A DNA stretch of 64,000 nt from the NCBI GenBank assembly GCA_035642095.1, contig DASQTB010000048.1, forward strand, positions 13,175 through 77,174. The letters run 5' to 3'. The position numbers and the translations under genes are program-made. Origin of the DNA: DASQTB01 sp035642095 (GTDB taxonomy: Bacteria > Actinomycetota > UBA4738 > CALAEC01). How positions within the stretch are numbered: position 1 is the first letter of the stretch; each line of letters opens with the position of its first letter. Of this stretch, positions 1 to 8,526 are shown one piece after another. The notes below the pieces were generated by a model. The model saw nothing but the letters and a program-made list of their open reading frames with translations, was not told the origin of the DNA and searched no databases.

Positions 1-789
1 CGGGGCCTCGTGGTGGTCGACGCCGACGGGCTGTCCGAGGCGGCCGTCGACGAGATCGCGGCCTACGCCGCGTCCCCCTCGCCGGAGGCCCGCCTGGTCC
101 TGTGCTGGACGGTGGGCGGTCGGGCCAAGGGACCTCCCAAGGGTGTCGTCAAGCGACTGGGGGAGGCCGAGGTTCGTCGGGTGGCCGTGGAGCGAAAGGA
201 TCTTCCCCGGTGGGTCCTGGAACGAGCCCGGCGCCGGGCCGTGCGAGCCACCCCCCAGGGGGCGGCATCGCTGATCCAGACCGTCGGCGAAGACCTGGCC
301 GGCCTGGATCAGGCCGTGGAACAGATCGCCACGGCCCATCCCCAGGATGGCCTCACCCCTGAATCGGTGGCGGCCCAGTTCCGCGGGTTCGGCGACCGCA
401 GGACGTGGGAGCTGTGCGACGCGGCCTTCGCCGGAGACGGACCAGGAGCGTACCGAGCGCTGGCCGGGATGCTCGAGTCCGGCGAGGAACCCCTCATGGT
501 CCTGGGGGGCGTCGCCGCGCGGGTCCGAGATCTCCTCCGGGTGGCGTCCCTCGATCCCAGGACTCCACTGGGAGAGGTGGCCCGGTCGGCGGGGTTGAGA
601 TTCGACTGGCAGGCTCGTCGGTACCGGGACCAGTCCCGGCGGTACACCGTGCATCGGCTCCGAGAGCTTCACCGGGAGCTGGTCGAGGCGGATCGGTCGT
701 TGAAGCAGGGAGGGACCGGGGACGTGGTCCTGCCGATGCTCGTGTCGAGGATCGTCACCGGAGCGGAACGACCCGTTCGGGCGGGCTAG
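1..789 (+). CDS. holA: DNA polymerase III delta subunit (5' truncated by window edge)
   Basis: Open in frame from the first base, so the N-terminus lies outside the window; about 262 residues are visible of a family usually 320-340 long. The visible part has the end of the AAA+-like core and the helical C-terminal collar domain, with the typical pattern of a basic 'LERARRRAV' helix, a 'DLAGLDQAVEQIA' helix and a C-terminal 'ADRSLKQGG' helix. HolA opens the beta sliding clamp within the clamp loader. It lies upstream of, and convergent with, rpsT, as in many actinobacteria where holA-rpsT-lepA is conserved. The family call is from recognition of the C-terminal half and the neighbourhood. Confidence 0.85.
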   Translation, partial: RGLVVVDADGLSEAAVDEIAAYAASPSPEARLVLCWTVGGRAKGPPKGVVKRLGEAEVRRVAVERKDLPRWVLERARRRAVRATPQGAASLIQTVGEDLAGLDQAVEQIATAHPQDGLTPESVAAQFRGFGDRRTWELCDAAFAGDGPGAYRALAGMLESGEEPLMVLGGVAARVRDLLRVASLDPRTPLGEVARSAGLRFDWQARRYRDQSRRYTVHRLRELHRELVEADRSLKQGGTGDVVLPMLVSRIVTGAERPVRAG

Positions 790-816
790 GCCCCGCCCGG
801 TGAGCCGCTCAGCCGG

Positions 817-1080
817 TCAGCCGACGGTGCGAGCCGCCCGAGCAAGGCGGGACTTGCGCCTGGCGGCGGTCCGCTTGTGGATCACGCCGCGGGAGGCGGC
901 CTTGTCGAGCATGCTGCCGGTGGTCCGAAGCTGCGAGCCGACGGCGTCGCCATCGCCCGACTCGATCGCCTGACCGACCTTCTTCGCCGCGGTCCGAAGC
1001 CGTGATCGGACGGCCTTGTTCCGTTCCTGACGCCGTTCGTTCTGGCGGTTTCTCTTGATCTGCGACTTGATGTTGGCCAC
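817..1080 (-). CDS. rpsT: 30S ribosomal protein S20
   Basis: An 87-residue basic protein beginning 'ANIKSQIKRNRQNERR', the classic S20 N-terminus, ending in an RK-rich helix. S20 binds 16S rRNA early in 30S assembly. The reading frame extends upstream, but the GTG immediately before 'ANIKS' gives the family length and lies 8 nt after a TAGACT -10 box, so the mRNA probably has almost no leader. No Shine-Dalgarno is visible. It diverges from lepA; the start codons are 39 nt apart. Confidence 0.96.
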   Translation of the reverse strand: MANIKSQIKRNRQNERRQERNKAVRSRLRTAAKKVGQAIESGDGDAVGSQLRTTGSMLDKAASRGVIHKRTAARRKSRLARAARTVG

Positions 1081-1088
1081 GGCGAGCC

Positions 1089-1113
1089 AGTCTAGCAGTC
1101 GCCCCGATACGAT
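1089..1113. promoter_or_regulatory. Overlapping divergent promoters of rpsT and lepA
   Basis: Two -10 boxes lie back to back. TAGACT (complement of 1089-1094) points left to rpsT, and TACGAT (1108-1113) points right to lepA. The lepA box is followed by exactly 6 nt and then GTG, the spacing of a leaderless transcript. Each promoter's -35 region would overlap the other's -10, so RNA polymerase could probably occupy only one at a time. No recognisable -35 hexamer is present on either side. Confidence 0.6.
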
Positions 1114-1119
1114 GACCGC

Positions 1120-2928
1120 GTGACCGACCCCTCTCGGATCCGCAACTTCGCCATCATCAGCCACATCGATCACGGGAAGTCGACGCTGGCCGACCGCTTC
1201 CTCGACCTGACGCACGCCGTTCCCGAACGGCAGATGCGAGCGCAGTTCCTGGACCGGATGGACCTTGAGCGGGAGCGGGGCATCACCATCAAGGCCCAAG
1301 CCGTCCGCCTCCTCTACAGGGACGGGAAGACGGAGCACGTCCTCAACCTCGTCGACACCCCCGGCCACGTGGACTTCACGTACGAGGTCTCGCGAGCTCT
1401 GGTGGCCTGCGAGGGCGCGATCCTCCTGGTCGATGCGGCCCAGGGGATCGAGGCCCAGACGCTGGCCAACCACCACCTGGCTGAGGAGGCCGGCCTGGCC
1501 ATCGTCCCCGTGGTCAACAAGATCGACCTTCCCCAGGCCGACGTGGCCCAGGCGGTACGCCAATTGGCGGAACTGGCCGGGTGTCGGGAGGACGAGGTGC
1601 TCCGGGTCTCGGCGAAGACGGGGGAGGGCGTCGAGGACCTGCTCCGGGCGGTGATCGCTCGCGTGCCGGGCCCGTCAGGCGAGCCGGACCTGCCTCCTCG
1701 GGCGCTGATCTTCGACTCCGCCTACGACCCCTACCGTGGAGTGGTGGCCTACGTCCGGGTGGTCGACGGTGCCCTTTCCTCCCGAGCCCGGATCAGGATG
1801 ATGGCCACCGGCCTCGAGTCCGACGCGGAGGAGGTCGGGGCGTTCGCTCCGGATCCGGTTCCCGTCGATCGCCTCGGGGTGGGCGAGATCGGCTACCTGG
1901 TGATCGGAGAGAAGGACGTTCGCCGGGCCCAGGTCGGCGACACCGTGACGGTGGCCGCCGAACCCGCTTCCCGGCCGCTTCCAGGCTATCGAGAGCCGAA
2001 GCCGATGGTGTGGAGCGGGCTGTACCCGATGGAGGGCGGTGACTACCCCGCCCTCCGGACGGCGCTCGACAAGCTCCGGCTGTCCGATGCGGCGCTGGCG
2101 TTCGAGCCGGAGTCCTCCCGCGCCTTGGGCTTCGGCTTCCGGTGCGGGTTCCTGGGACTGCTCCACATGGACATCGTCCGGGAGCGGCTGGAGCGCGAGT
2201 TCGATCTCACGCTGCTGTCCACCGCGCCGAACGTGGCGTTCCGGATCCACCGCGGCGACGTTGTGGAGGAGGTCCACAATCCCAGCGAGATGCCGCAGCC
2301 GGGAGCGTACGACCGGGTCGAGGAGCCGGTGGTGGTGGCCACGGTCATCACGCCCAGCGCGTATCTCGGGCCGGTGATGGAGCTGTGCCAGGTCCGCCGA
2401 GGATCGATGGAGGAGCTGCGCTATCTCTCCACGGACCGGGTGGAGCTCCGATACCTCCTCCCCCTGGCCGAGATCATCTTCGACTTCTTCGACCAGCTGA
2501 AGTCCCGGACCAGGGGGTACGCCTCGCTGGACTACGAGCACCGGGGCCACCAGGAAGCCGACCTGGTCCGGGTGGACGTCCTCCTCCACGGTGAGCCGGT
2601 CGACGCGTTCAGCGCCGTTGTCCACCGCGAGAAGGCCCAGGCGTACGGGCGCCGGATGGTCGACCGGCTTCGGGAGCTGATCCCCCGCCAGCTCTTCGAC
2701 GTGGCCATCCAGGCCGCGATCGGGTCCCGGATCGTGGCCCGGGAAACGTTGAAGGCCAAGCGCAAGGACGTCCTGGCCAAGTGCTATGGAGGCGACGTCA
2801 CCCGGAAGCGGAAGCTCCTGGAGAAGCAGAAGGCCGGGAAGCAGCGCCTCCGCCGAGTGGGGAAGGTCGACGTTCCACACGAGGCGTTCATCGCCGCCCT
2901 GCGAGTCGACTCGGGAGGCTCGCCATGA
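1120..2928 (+). CDS. lepA: Elongation factor 4 (LepA), ribosomal back-translocase GTPase
   Basis: 602 residues, full family length. GTPase motifs: G1 'SHIDHGKST' (14-22), G2 'GITIKAQ' (54-60), G3 'DTPGH' (79-83), G4 'NKID' (133-136). The LepA-specific C-terminal domain ends in '[15 protein letters not shown]'. LepA binds ribosomes and assists elongation or 30S maturation under stress. The GTG start is 6 nt after TACGAT and lacks a Shine-Dalgarno, consistent with leaderless translation. The stop overlaps the hemW ATG by ATGA, suggesting coupled translation. Confidence 0.97.
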   Translation: MTDPSRIRNFAIISHIDHGKSTLADRFLDLTHAVPERQMRAQFLDRMDLERERGITIKAQAVRLLYRDGKTEHVLNLVDTPGHVDFTYEVSRALVACEGAILLVDAAQGIEAQTLANHHLAEEAGLAIVPVVNKIDLPQADVAQAVRQLAELAGCREDEVLRVSAKTGEGVEDLLRAVIARVPGPSGEPDLPPRALIFDSAYDPYRGVVAYVRVVDGALSSRARIRMMATGLESDAEEVGAFAPDPVPVDRLGVGEIGYLVIGEKDVRRAQVGDTVTVAAEPASRPLPGYREPKPMVWSGLYPMEGGDYPALRTALDKLRLSDAALAFEPESSRALGFGFRCGFLGLLHMDIVRERLEREFDLTLLSTAPNVAFRIHRGDVVEEVHNPSEMPQPGAYDRVEEPVVVATVITPSAYLGPVMELCQVRRGSMEELRYLSTDRVELRYLLPLAEIIFDFFDQLKSRTRGYASLDYEHRGHQEADLVRVDVLLHGEPVDAFSAVVHREKAQAYGRRMVDRLRELIPRQLFDVAIQAAIGSRIVARETLKAKRKDVLAKCYGGDVTRKRKLLEKQKAGKQRLRRVGKVDVPHEAFIAALRVDSGGSP

Positions 2929-3994
2929 TCCCGGTGGAGACGACGGCGGGGCTGTACGTGCACGTGCCCTTCTGCCTGACTCGGTGCGGTTACTGCGACT
3001 TCAACGCCCACGCTGGGCTCGATCATCTCCAGGACGCCTACGTCCGGCGCTGAAGGTCGAGGCGGACCGAGCGGCGGGTAAATGGTCCGAGATCCGGTTC
3101 GTCTCGGTGTTTCTGGGCGGGGGGACCCCCACGACGCTCCATCCCGAGGCGATCCTGAGCCTCCTCGACCATCTCCGGGCGCGATTCGAGGTCGCGGAGA
3201 ACGCCGAGGTCACCTGCGAGGCGAACCCGGACACCGTCGACGAACGGTCGCTCTGCTCGCTCCAGCCGGCGGGATCACCCGGATCTCGCTCGGCGTCCAG
3301 TCCTTCGATCCCTCCGTCCTGGCCTCGCTGGAACGGGTCCACCGGCCCAGTCGGCCGTCCGGGCGTTGACCGATGCCCGGGCGGCCGGGTTCTGTGACGT
3401 GAACCTCGAACTGATCTACGGCGCCAGGGCCGAGACCCTGGCGTCGTGGCGGCGGACCCTGAACCGGGCCATCCGGCTGGGGCCAGAACACCTGTCCTGC
3501 TATGCGCTGTCGATCGAGCCGGGTACCCCGCTGGGGCCAAGGTGGCGGCCGGCCTGATCCCGCCCCCCGATCCCGATCTCCAGGCGGACATGTACGAGGT
3601 GGCGTGCGGCGCGCTCCGAACGGCCGGCTACGAGTCGATCCACAACCTCGGCTACTGGGAGGGCCGGCCGTACCTTGGGGTGGGGGCAGGGGCCCACTCG
3701 TTCCGGGGCCGCCGGCGGTGGTGGAACGTACGGCCGCCGGGCCGGTACGTGGAGCTGGCCCTGGAGGGTCGGTCCACTCAGGCGGGTGGAGAGACTCTGG
3801 AGGATGAGGCCCGCCGGCTGGAGCGGCTCCTCCTGGGGATGCGGCGCGCGACCGGAGTCCCCGCCGGGTGGGTCGATCGGCCGGCCGCCCATGGTTCGTC
3901 CGAGTGGTCTCGCTTGGTGGGAGGGCTCCCGGTTCGGCCCTCACCGAGCCCGGGATGTGATGGCAACGAGGTCGTCCTTGCCGTGGCCGGCTGA
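2925..3994 (+). pseudogene. hemW: HemW-type radical SAM heme chaperone, multiply frameshifted
   Basis: HemW is a radical-SAM relative of HemN that carries heme rather than oxidising coproporphyrinogen. The start overlaps lepA (ATGA) and the first segment has the cluster motif 'CLTRCGYC'. The frame breaks near 3047; continuing pieces carry 'VFLGGGTPT', then 'ITRISLGVQSFD' (break near 3250), then 'FCDVNLELIYG' (near 3345), then 'GYESIHNLGYWEGRPYLGVGAG' split across a break near 3535. These four shifts are all in the direction of a single-base loss. The C-terminal part also switches frames, with 'LTEPGM' and 'NEVVLAVAG' in different frames near 3935-3965. No continuous product is possible. Either the gene is decaying or this stretch has assembly errors. 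Confidence 0.85.
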
Positions 3995-4007
3995 GCCGGA
4001 GGGGATG

Positions 4008-4034
4008 CTAGCACTCTCCCCTGGAGAGTGCTAA
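4008..4034 (+). promoter_or_regulatory. CIRCE operator (HrcA binding site)
   Basis: Inverted repeat CTAGCACTC - 9 nt - GAGTGCTAA. It matches the CIRCE consensus (TTAGCACTC-N9-GAGTGCTAA) except for the first base. It lies 12 nt before the hrcA ATG, so HrcA probably represses its own hrcA-dnaJ transcript. Confidence 0.95.
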
Positions 4035-4046
4035 TAGTAGAGGGTC

Positions 4047-4796
4047 ATGGCGGCGATGGGAACGCTGGGAGAACGGAAGGCGGGCGTTCTCCGGGCCGTC
4101 GTGGCCGACCACATCCGGACCGGCCAGCCGGTGGGGAGCGGGACCGTGGCCCGGCGATATCGCCTGGGGGTGAGTTCGGCCACGATCCGGAACGACATGG
4201 CCATCCTCACCGAGATGGGCTTCCTGGCTCAGCCCCATACCTCGGCCGGGAGGATCCCCACCGACTCCGGCTACCGGTTCTACGTGGACACCCTGCCCAG
4301 GTGGCCGTCCCTGCCCCACCGGCAAGACCGGACCATCCCCCCGTTCCTGGGACGACCGCCGCCGGACCCCTCCGACGTGGTCCGGAGGGCGGCTCTGCTC
4401 CTCTCCCGGCTGACCCACTACGGCGCGCTGGCCCAGCCTCCGGAGTCCTCGCACGTCGTCATCGGAGGGGCGGCCAATATCGTCAGCGAGGAGACGTTCG
4501 AACGCCGGGAGACGGTCCGTCGGCTGTTGGAAGCGCTGGAGGAGGAGCGCGACGTCCTCGGCCTGATCCGGACCGTGGCTCGTGAGGGAGACGTCACGGT
4601 CCGGATCGGGAGGGAGAACCCGGTGGCGGCCCTGCGGGAGGCGAGCCTGGTGGTCTCCTCCTACGGTGTTGGCGGCCGGACCGTAGGAGTGGTGGCCGTG
4701 ATCGGTCCCACCCGGATGCACTACCGGGAGGCGATCTCGGCGGTCCGCGCCGTCTCGGGCCATCTGTCGCGCGCCATCGAGGGCCTGGCCGGGTAG
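4047..4796 (+). CDS. hrcA: Heat-inducible transcription repressor HrcA, short form
   Basis: 249 residues; the family is usually about 340. The N-terminal winged helix is intact ('GERKAGVLRAVVADHI', 'LGVSSATIRNDMAILTEMG', 'TSAGRIPTDSGYR'), as is the C-terminal GAF-like end ('IGRENPVAALREASLV', 'YGVGGRTVGVVAVIGPTRM'). Residues after 'LLSRLTHYGALAQPPES' jump directly to 'HVVIGGAANIV'. About 90 residues, including the inserted dimerisation domain, are absent without a frameshift. The CIRCE element just upstream supports autoregulation. dnaJ follows 12 nt later. Confidence 0.93.
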   Translation: MAAMGTLGERKAGVLRAVVADHIRTGQPVGSGTVARRYRLGVSSATIRNDMAILTEMGFLAQPHTSAGRIPTDSGYRFYVDTLPRWPSLPHRQDRTIPPFLGRPPPDPSDVVRRAALLLSRLTHYGALAQPPESSHVVIGGAANIVSEETFERRETVRRLLEALEEERDVLGLIRTVAREGDVTVRIGRENPVAALREASLVVSSYGVGGRTVGVVAVIGPTRMHYREAISAVRAVSGHLSRAIEGLAG

Positions 4797-4808
4797 AGGG
4801 CTGCGTCG

Positions 4809-5909
4809 ATGGCCCGGCGAGACCTCTACGAGGTCCTGGGGGTGGCGTCGGACGCCACCCAGGAGGACATCAGGAAGGCCTATCGGAAGCTGGCTCGAAC
4901 GCACCATCCCGACGTGAACCACCACGACCCCGACGCTGAACGGCGGTTCAAGGAGATCAACCTTGCCTATCAGACCCTGTCCGATCCGGCCAAGCGGCGT
5001 CAGTACGACCTGTACGGCGGGGAGGGCCTGAGCCCGGACATGTTCGGATTCGGCGATCTGACCGACATCTTCGAGGCGTTCTTCGGGTCGTCGCCGTTCG
5101 GCGGGGGTCGGCCCGGCCAGCGGCGGGGGACCCGGACCGGCCGGGGTCGGGATCTCCATCTGGTCCTGGAGCTGGACTTCGAGGAGGCGGCGTTCGGCGC
5201 GACCAAGGAGGTTCGGGTCGACACGCAGGAGATGTGCGGCCGGTGTGGGGGAACGGGGGCCGAGCCGGGAACCCATCCGTCCCGGTGCACCACCTGCGGC
5301 GGGTCGGGCGAGGTCTCCGACGTCCGCCGGAGCGTATTCGGCACCGTGATGACGTCGCGCCTGTGCGGGACGTGCGAGGGGACCGGCGAGGAGATCGCAT
5401 CGCCCTGCCGGGAGTGTAGGGGCGGGGGCCGGATCCCGACCCAGCAGACCGTCTCGGTGGAGGTTCCCGCCGGGGTCTCCGACGGGATGGACCTCCGCAT
5501 CGAGGGCGGGGGGGAGGACGGCCGGGGCGGTGGCCCGTCGGGCGACCTGTACCTCACCCTGGCGGTCCGGCCGCATCCCGTGTTCGACCGTCGGGGGCAG
5601 GATCTGGTCTGTCTGTTGGAGCTCCCCATGACGGCGGCCGCCCTCGGGGCCGAGGTCGAGGTGGAGACCCTCGACGGTCCGGCCACGCTCAAGGTCCCCC
5701 CCGGGACCAGGGCGGGCTCCGTGCTCCGGCTCCGGGGGAAGGGTCTGCCCCACGTCGGCCGCAGAGGGCGGGGCGACCTCCTCCTCCGGGTCGACCTCGA
5801 CGTCCCCCTTCGGCTGGCCCGGAATGAGCGCGAGCTCCTGGAGTCGCTGGCCGATCTTCGGGACGAGCGGTCGAGACCCCTGAGGGGCCGCCTTCGGCCC
5901 GGGACGTGA
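4809..5909 (+). CDS. dnaJ: Chaperone protein DnaJ (type I)
   Basis: 366 residues with all type I features: J-domain with HPD at 33-35, a Gly/Phe-rich linker around 75-110, and four CxxCxGxG-like zinc motifs ('CGRCGGTG', 'CTTCGGSG', 'CGTCEGTG', 'CRECRGGG'), then the C-terminal peptide-binding domains. It stimulates DnaK ATPase and delivers unfolded substrates; no dnaK is in the window. It is in one operon with hrcA under CIRCE control. The stop overlaps the rsmE GTG. Confidence 0.97.
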   Translation: MARRDLYEVLGVASDATQEDIRKAYRKLARTHHPDVNHHDPDAERRFKEINLAYQTLSDPAKRRQYDLYGGEGLSPDMFGFGDLTDIFEAFFGSSPFGGGRPGQRRGTRTGRGRDLHLVLELDFEEAAFGATKEVRVDTQEMCGRCGGTGAEPGTHPSRCTTCGGSGEVSDVRRSVFGTVMTSRLCGTCEGTGEEIASPCRECRGGGRIPTQQTVSVEVPAGVSDGMDLRIEGGGEDGRGGGPSGDLYLTLAVRPHPVFDRRGQDLVCLLELPMTAAALGAEVEVETLDGPATLKVPPGTRAGSVLRLRGKGLPHVGRRGRGDLLLRVDLDVPLRLARNERELLESLADLRDERSRPLRGRLRPGT

Positions 5910-6637
5910 GCCGTCCTCACTTCTTCGCCGGCGCTCCCGAGCCCGGCGAGGCGGTGATCCTCTCCTCGGAGGATGCCGGGCACGCCGTCCGGTCCCTTCG
6001 GCTCCGGGTCGGCGACGAGTTCACGTCGTCCGACGGGCATGGAGCGGTGGCCACGTGCCGGGTCCTCCGAGCCGAACGCCTCCTGGTGGAGGGCGAGGTG
6101 ATCGACCGCTCCTGGGAGTCCCGCCCCCGGCCGTCCCTCAGCGTCGTGCTGGCTCCGCCCAAGGGAGACCGTCTCACCTGGGGGGTTCAGAAGCTGGTCG
6201 AGGTCGGGGCGGACGAGATAGTCCTGGTCGAGGCGTCCCGGTCGATCCGGAGGTGGCCTGGGCAGCGGGCCGATCGGGTGGGGCCCCGGCTGGCCGCCGT
6301 GGTCCGGGAGGCGGCCAAGCAGTCGCGGCGTCGGTTCGAGCCGTCCGTCTCGGGTCCCGTGCCGTGGGACGAGGCCGTCGTTCCGACGCCCCGCGGGATC
6401 CTGGTCGTGCTGTGGGAGCGGGCCCGCGGTGGTCTCTTGGAATCGCTCCCGCCCGACACCCCCGATGAGGTGACCCTGGTGATCGGTCCGGAGGGCGGGA
6501 TCCCGGAGGAGGACGTCCGGGGCGCGGAGCGGGCCGGCGCGGCGGTTGCCTCGCTGGGTCCGAACGTCCTTCGGACGGAGACCGCGGCGGTCGCCGCCGC
6601 CGCGGTCGTCCTGGCCCGCTACGGTCGCCTGGGATGA
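5906..6637 (+). CDS. rsmE: 16S rRNA (uracil-1498-N3)-methyltransferase
   Basis: 243 residues of the SPOUT (knotted) methyltransferase class. An N-terminal PUA-like domain ('SRPHFFAGAPEPGEAVIL') precedes a C-terminal knot with 'LVIGPEGGIPEEDV' and 'SLGPNVLRTETA', the SAM-binding signature of RsmE. It methylates U1498 in the decoding centre of mature 30S subunits. The GTG start overlaps the dnaJ stop (GTGA), so it is translationally coupled to the heat-shock operon. The hrcA-dnaJ-rsmE order is common in Gram-positive bacteria. Confidence 0.95.
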   Translation: MSRPHFFAGAPEPGEAVILSSEDAGHAVRSLRLRVGDEFTSSDGHGAVATCRVLRAERLLVEGEVIDRSWESRPRPSLSVVLAPPKGDRLTWGVQKLVEVGADEIVLVEASRSIRRWPGQRADRVGPRLAAVVREAAKQSRRRFEPSVSGPVPWDEAVVPTPRGILVVLWERARGGLLESLPPDTPDEVTLVIGPEGGIPEEDVRGAERAGAAVASLGPNVLRTETAAVAAAAVVLARYGRLG

Positions 6638-6703
6638 CCCCTGTCCTCGACCGGGTCACCGTCGCGCGCTAGCATCGCGGTGACGAAGCGAAAGGAGCGG
6701 ACC

Positions 6704-7048
6704 GTGCAGGACTGCCTGTTCTGCCGGATCGCCTCGGGTGATCAGGAGGCGGATGTCGTGCACACCTCCGATCACGTGGTGGCCTTCCGGGACGTCAATC
6801 CTCAGGCTCCGGTGCACATCCTGATCATCCCGAAGGAGCACATCGAGTCGGCCCGGTCGCTCCGCGACAAGCAGGGCGACGTGCTGGCCGACATGTTCGT
6901 CGCCGCGGCTCACCTGGCCCGGGCCAACGAGATCGATCGATCCGGCTGGAGAGTCGTCACCAACGTAGGGCCGGACGCCGGACAGAGCGTCCATCACCTC
7001 CACTTCCATCTTCTGGGCGGCCGGCAGATGCGGTGGCCACCCGGATGA
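6704..7048 (+). CDS. HIT-family nucleotide-binding hydrolase (HinT-like)
   Basis: 114 residues. Histidine triad 'HLHFH' at 98-102, followed by 'LLGG'; N-terminal 'DCLFCRIASG' contains a CxxC. Such proteins hydrolyse purine nucleoside phosphoramidates. An upstream in-frame GTG exists at 6680, but GTG 6704 is preceded by AGGAG at 6692-6696 with 7-nt spacing, and a TAGCAT -10 box (6670-6675) puts transcription start near 6682. The 6704 start is therefore preferred. Confidence 0.94.
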   Translation: MQDCLFCRIASGDQEADVVHTSDHVVAFRDVNPQAPVHILIIPKEHIESARSLRDKQGDVLADMFVAAAHLARANEIDRSGWRVVTNVGPDAGQSVHHLHFHLLGGRQMRWPPG

Positions 7049-7052
7049 GCCG

Positions 7053-7088
7053 TATAATCGGGAGGTCGGGGTCGCGATAGGCGACCCC
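7053..7088 (+). promoter_or_regulatory. phoH promoter (TATAAT) with hairpin at predicted mRNA 5' end
   Basis: A perfect TATAAT lies at 7053-7058; no clear -35. Transcription would begin near 7065. Immediately after comes an 8-bp perfect stem, GGGGTCGC (7068-7075) and GCGACCCC (7081-7088), with a 5-nt loop. The hairpin could protect the 5' end of the phoH mRNA, or end transcription from the HIT gene. It is not followed by a T tract, so the first reading is favoured. Confidence 0.5.
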
Positions 7089-7121
7089 GTTTCCAACAGG
7101 AGAGAAGCTCGAAGGAAGCCC

Positions 7122-8126
7122 TTGGCCGAGGCCACCCAAGTCAAGATCCTGGTTCCGGGCCACCAGTCGATGGTCGCCCTCCTCGGAGAACGCGACGAGT
7201 TCCTCAAGCTCGTGGAAACGGCGTTCGACTCCCACATCCTGGTTCGGGGGAACGAGATCACGATCACCGGCGACCCCGTGGAGGCGGAGCGCGTGGCCCA
7301 GCTGTTCGAAGAGATGGTCACGCTCCTGGAGCGGGGGCAGCAGCTGACGCCTTCGTCGGTGGGTCGGACCATCGACATGATCAAGGAGGACGGCGTTCGG
7401 CCGACCGAGGTGCTGACGGACGCCGTGCTCACTGCGCGAGGAAAGTCGATCGCCCCCCAGACGATCGGGCAGAAGCGGTACGTTGATGCGCTCCGCGAGT
7501 CGACGCTGACGTTCGCCATCGGACCCGCCGGAACGGGGAAGACCTACCTCGCCGTGGCTCACGCCGTGCGGGCGCTCCAGGCACGGGACGTGTCCCGGAT
7601 CATCCTCACCCGGCCGGCGGTGGAGGCCGGGGAGAAGCTGGGCTTTCTCCCAGGGACGCTGTACGAGAAGATCGATCCGTACCTCCGGCCTCTGTACGAC
7701 GCTCTGTACGAGATGATGGATCCCGACGCCTTCGGCCGGTTGATGGACCGGGGGACCATCGAGGTGGCCCCCCTGGCGTTCATGCGGGGCAGGACCCTGA
7801 ACGACTCGTTCATCATCCTGGACGAGGCCCAGAACACCTCGCCCGAGCAGATGAAGATGTTCCTCACCCGTCTCGGCTTCGGCTCGAAGGCCGTGGTGAA
7901 CGGCGACGTGACCCAGATCGACCTGCCGGCCGGGCAGCGGTCTGGCCTGGTGGTGGTCCAGGAGATCCTCCGGCACATCGAAGGGATCTCGTTCGTCCAT
8001 CTCGGTGCCCGGGACGTGGTTCGACACCGTATCGTCCAGGACATCGTGGAGGCCTACCGCCGGTACTCCGAGCGGGACGAGGAGATCGCCCGCGTCGACG
8101 ACGTTGAGCGACGACCCGTCCGATAG
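7122..8126 (+). CDS. phoH: PhoH-like P-loop ATPase
   Basis: 334 residues. N-terminal KH-like region ('FLKLVETAFDSHILVRGNEI'), then a PhoH ATPase domain with Walker A 'GPAGTGKT' (134-141) and Walker B 'FIILDEAQN' (230-238). PhoH/YbeZ proteins partner with YbeY in rRNA maturation and RNA turnover, and ybeY follows directly. The TTG start is preceded by 'AGGAG' (7099-7103) and by an unusual leader hairpin. Confidence 0.95.
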   Translation: MAEATQVKILVPGHQSMVALLGERDEFLKLVETAFDSHILVRGNEITITGDPVEAERVAQLFEEMVTLLERGQQLTPSSVGRTIDMIKEDGVRPTEVLTDAVLTARGKSIAPQTIGQKRYVDALRESTLTFAIGPAGTGKTYLAVAHAVRALQARDVSRIILTRPAVEAGEKLGFLPGTLYEKIDPYLRPLYDALYEMMDPDAFGRLMDRGTIEVAPLAFMRGRTLNDSFIILDEAQNTSPEQMKMFLTRLGFGSKAVVNGDVTQIDLPAGQRSGLVVVQEILRHIEGISFVHLGARDVVRHRIVQDIVEAYRRYSERDEEIARVDDVERRPVR

Positions 8127-8526
8127 TCCCACGGTGGTCCTCTCGGACCGCCAGGAACTCCCCACGGATCACGGCGCCCTGATCGACCTGGCCCGTCGCA
8201 CGCTGGACGCCGAGGGGGCCGGCGCGGTCGAACTCTCGGTGTCGCTGGTGTCGACCGAGGAGATGGACGATCTGCACCGCCGCTACCTGGACGAGGCGGG
8301 GCCGACCGACGTGCTGTCGTTCACCCTGGACGAGGACGGCCTCCTGGGGGACGTGGTGATCTGCCCCGAGGTGGCCTCGTCCCAGACCGAGGAGCTGGGC
8401 GCTGAGCTTCGCCTGTTGCTGGTCCACGGCATCCTTCATCTCCTCGGGTACGACCACGAGGGGGACGAGGAGCGCAGGGCGATGTGGGAACGACAGGCGC
8501 GGTACAGCGGGGTGGCGCTGCCGTGA
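8104..8526 (+). CDS. ybeY: Endoribonuclease YbeY (rRNA maturation factor)
   Basis: About 140 residues with the metal-binding motif H-x3-H-x5-H in 'HGILHLLGYDHEGDE'. It processes the 3' end of 16S rRNA and takes part in ribosome quality control. The start is uncertain. TTG 8104 overlaps the end of phoH by 23 nt and gives 'SDDPSDSPTVVLSDRQ'; GTG 8134 lies just after the phoH stop but has no clear ribosome site. The 3' end overlaps the next gene by GTGA. Confidence 0.93.
   Translation: MSDDPSDSPTVVLSDRQELPTDHGALIDLARRTLDAEGAGAVELSVSLVSTEEMDDLHRRYLDEAGPTDVLSFTLDEDGLLGDVVICPEVASSQTEELGAELRLLLVHGILHLLGYDHEGDEERRAMWERQARYSGVALP

Noticed and set aside
817..1563. Upstream extension of rpsT to 248 codons
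   Set aside because: S20 is 87 residues; the extra part lies antisense to lepA.
4008..5753. A 581-codon minus-strand frame over hrcA and dnaJ
   Set aside because: It lies antisense to two clearly recognised genes and has no recognisable domain or ribosome site.
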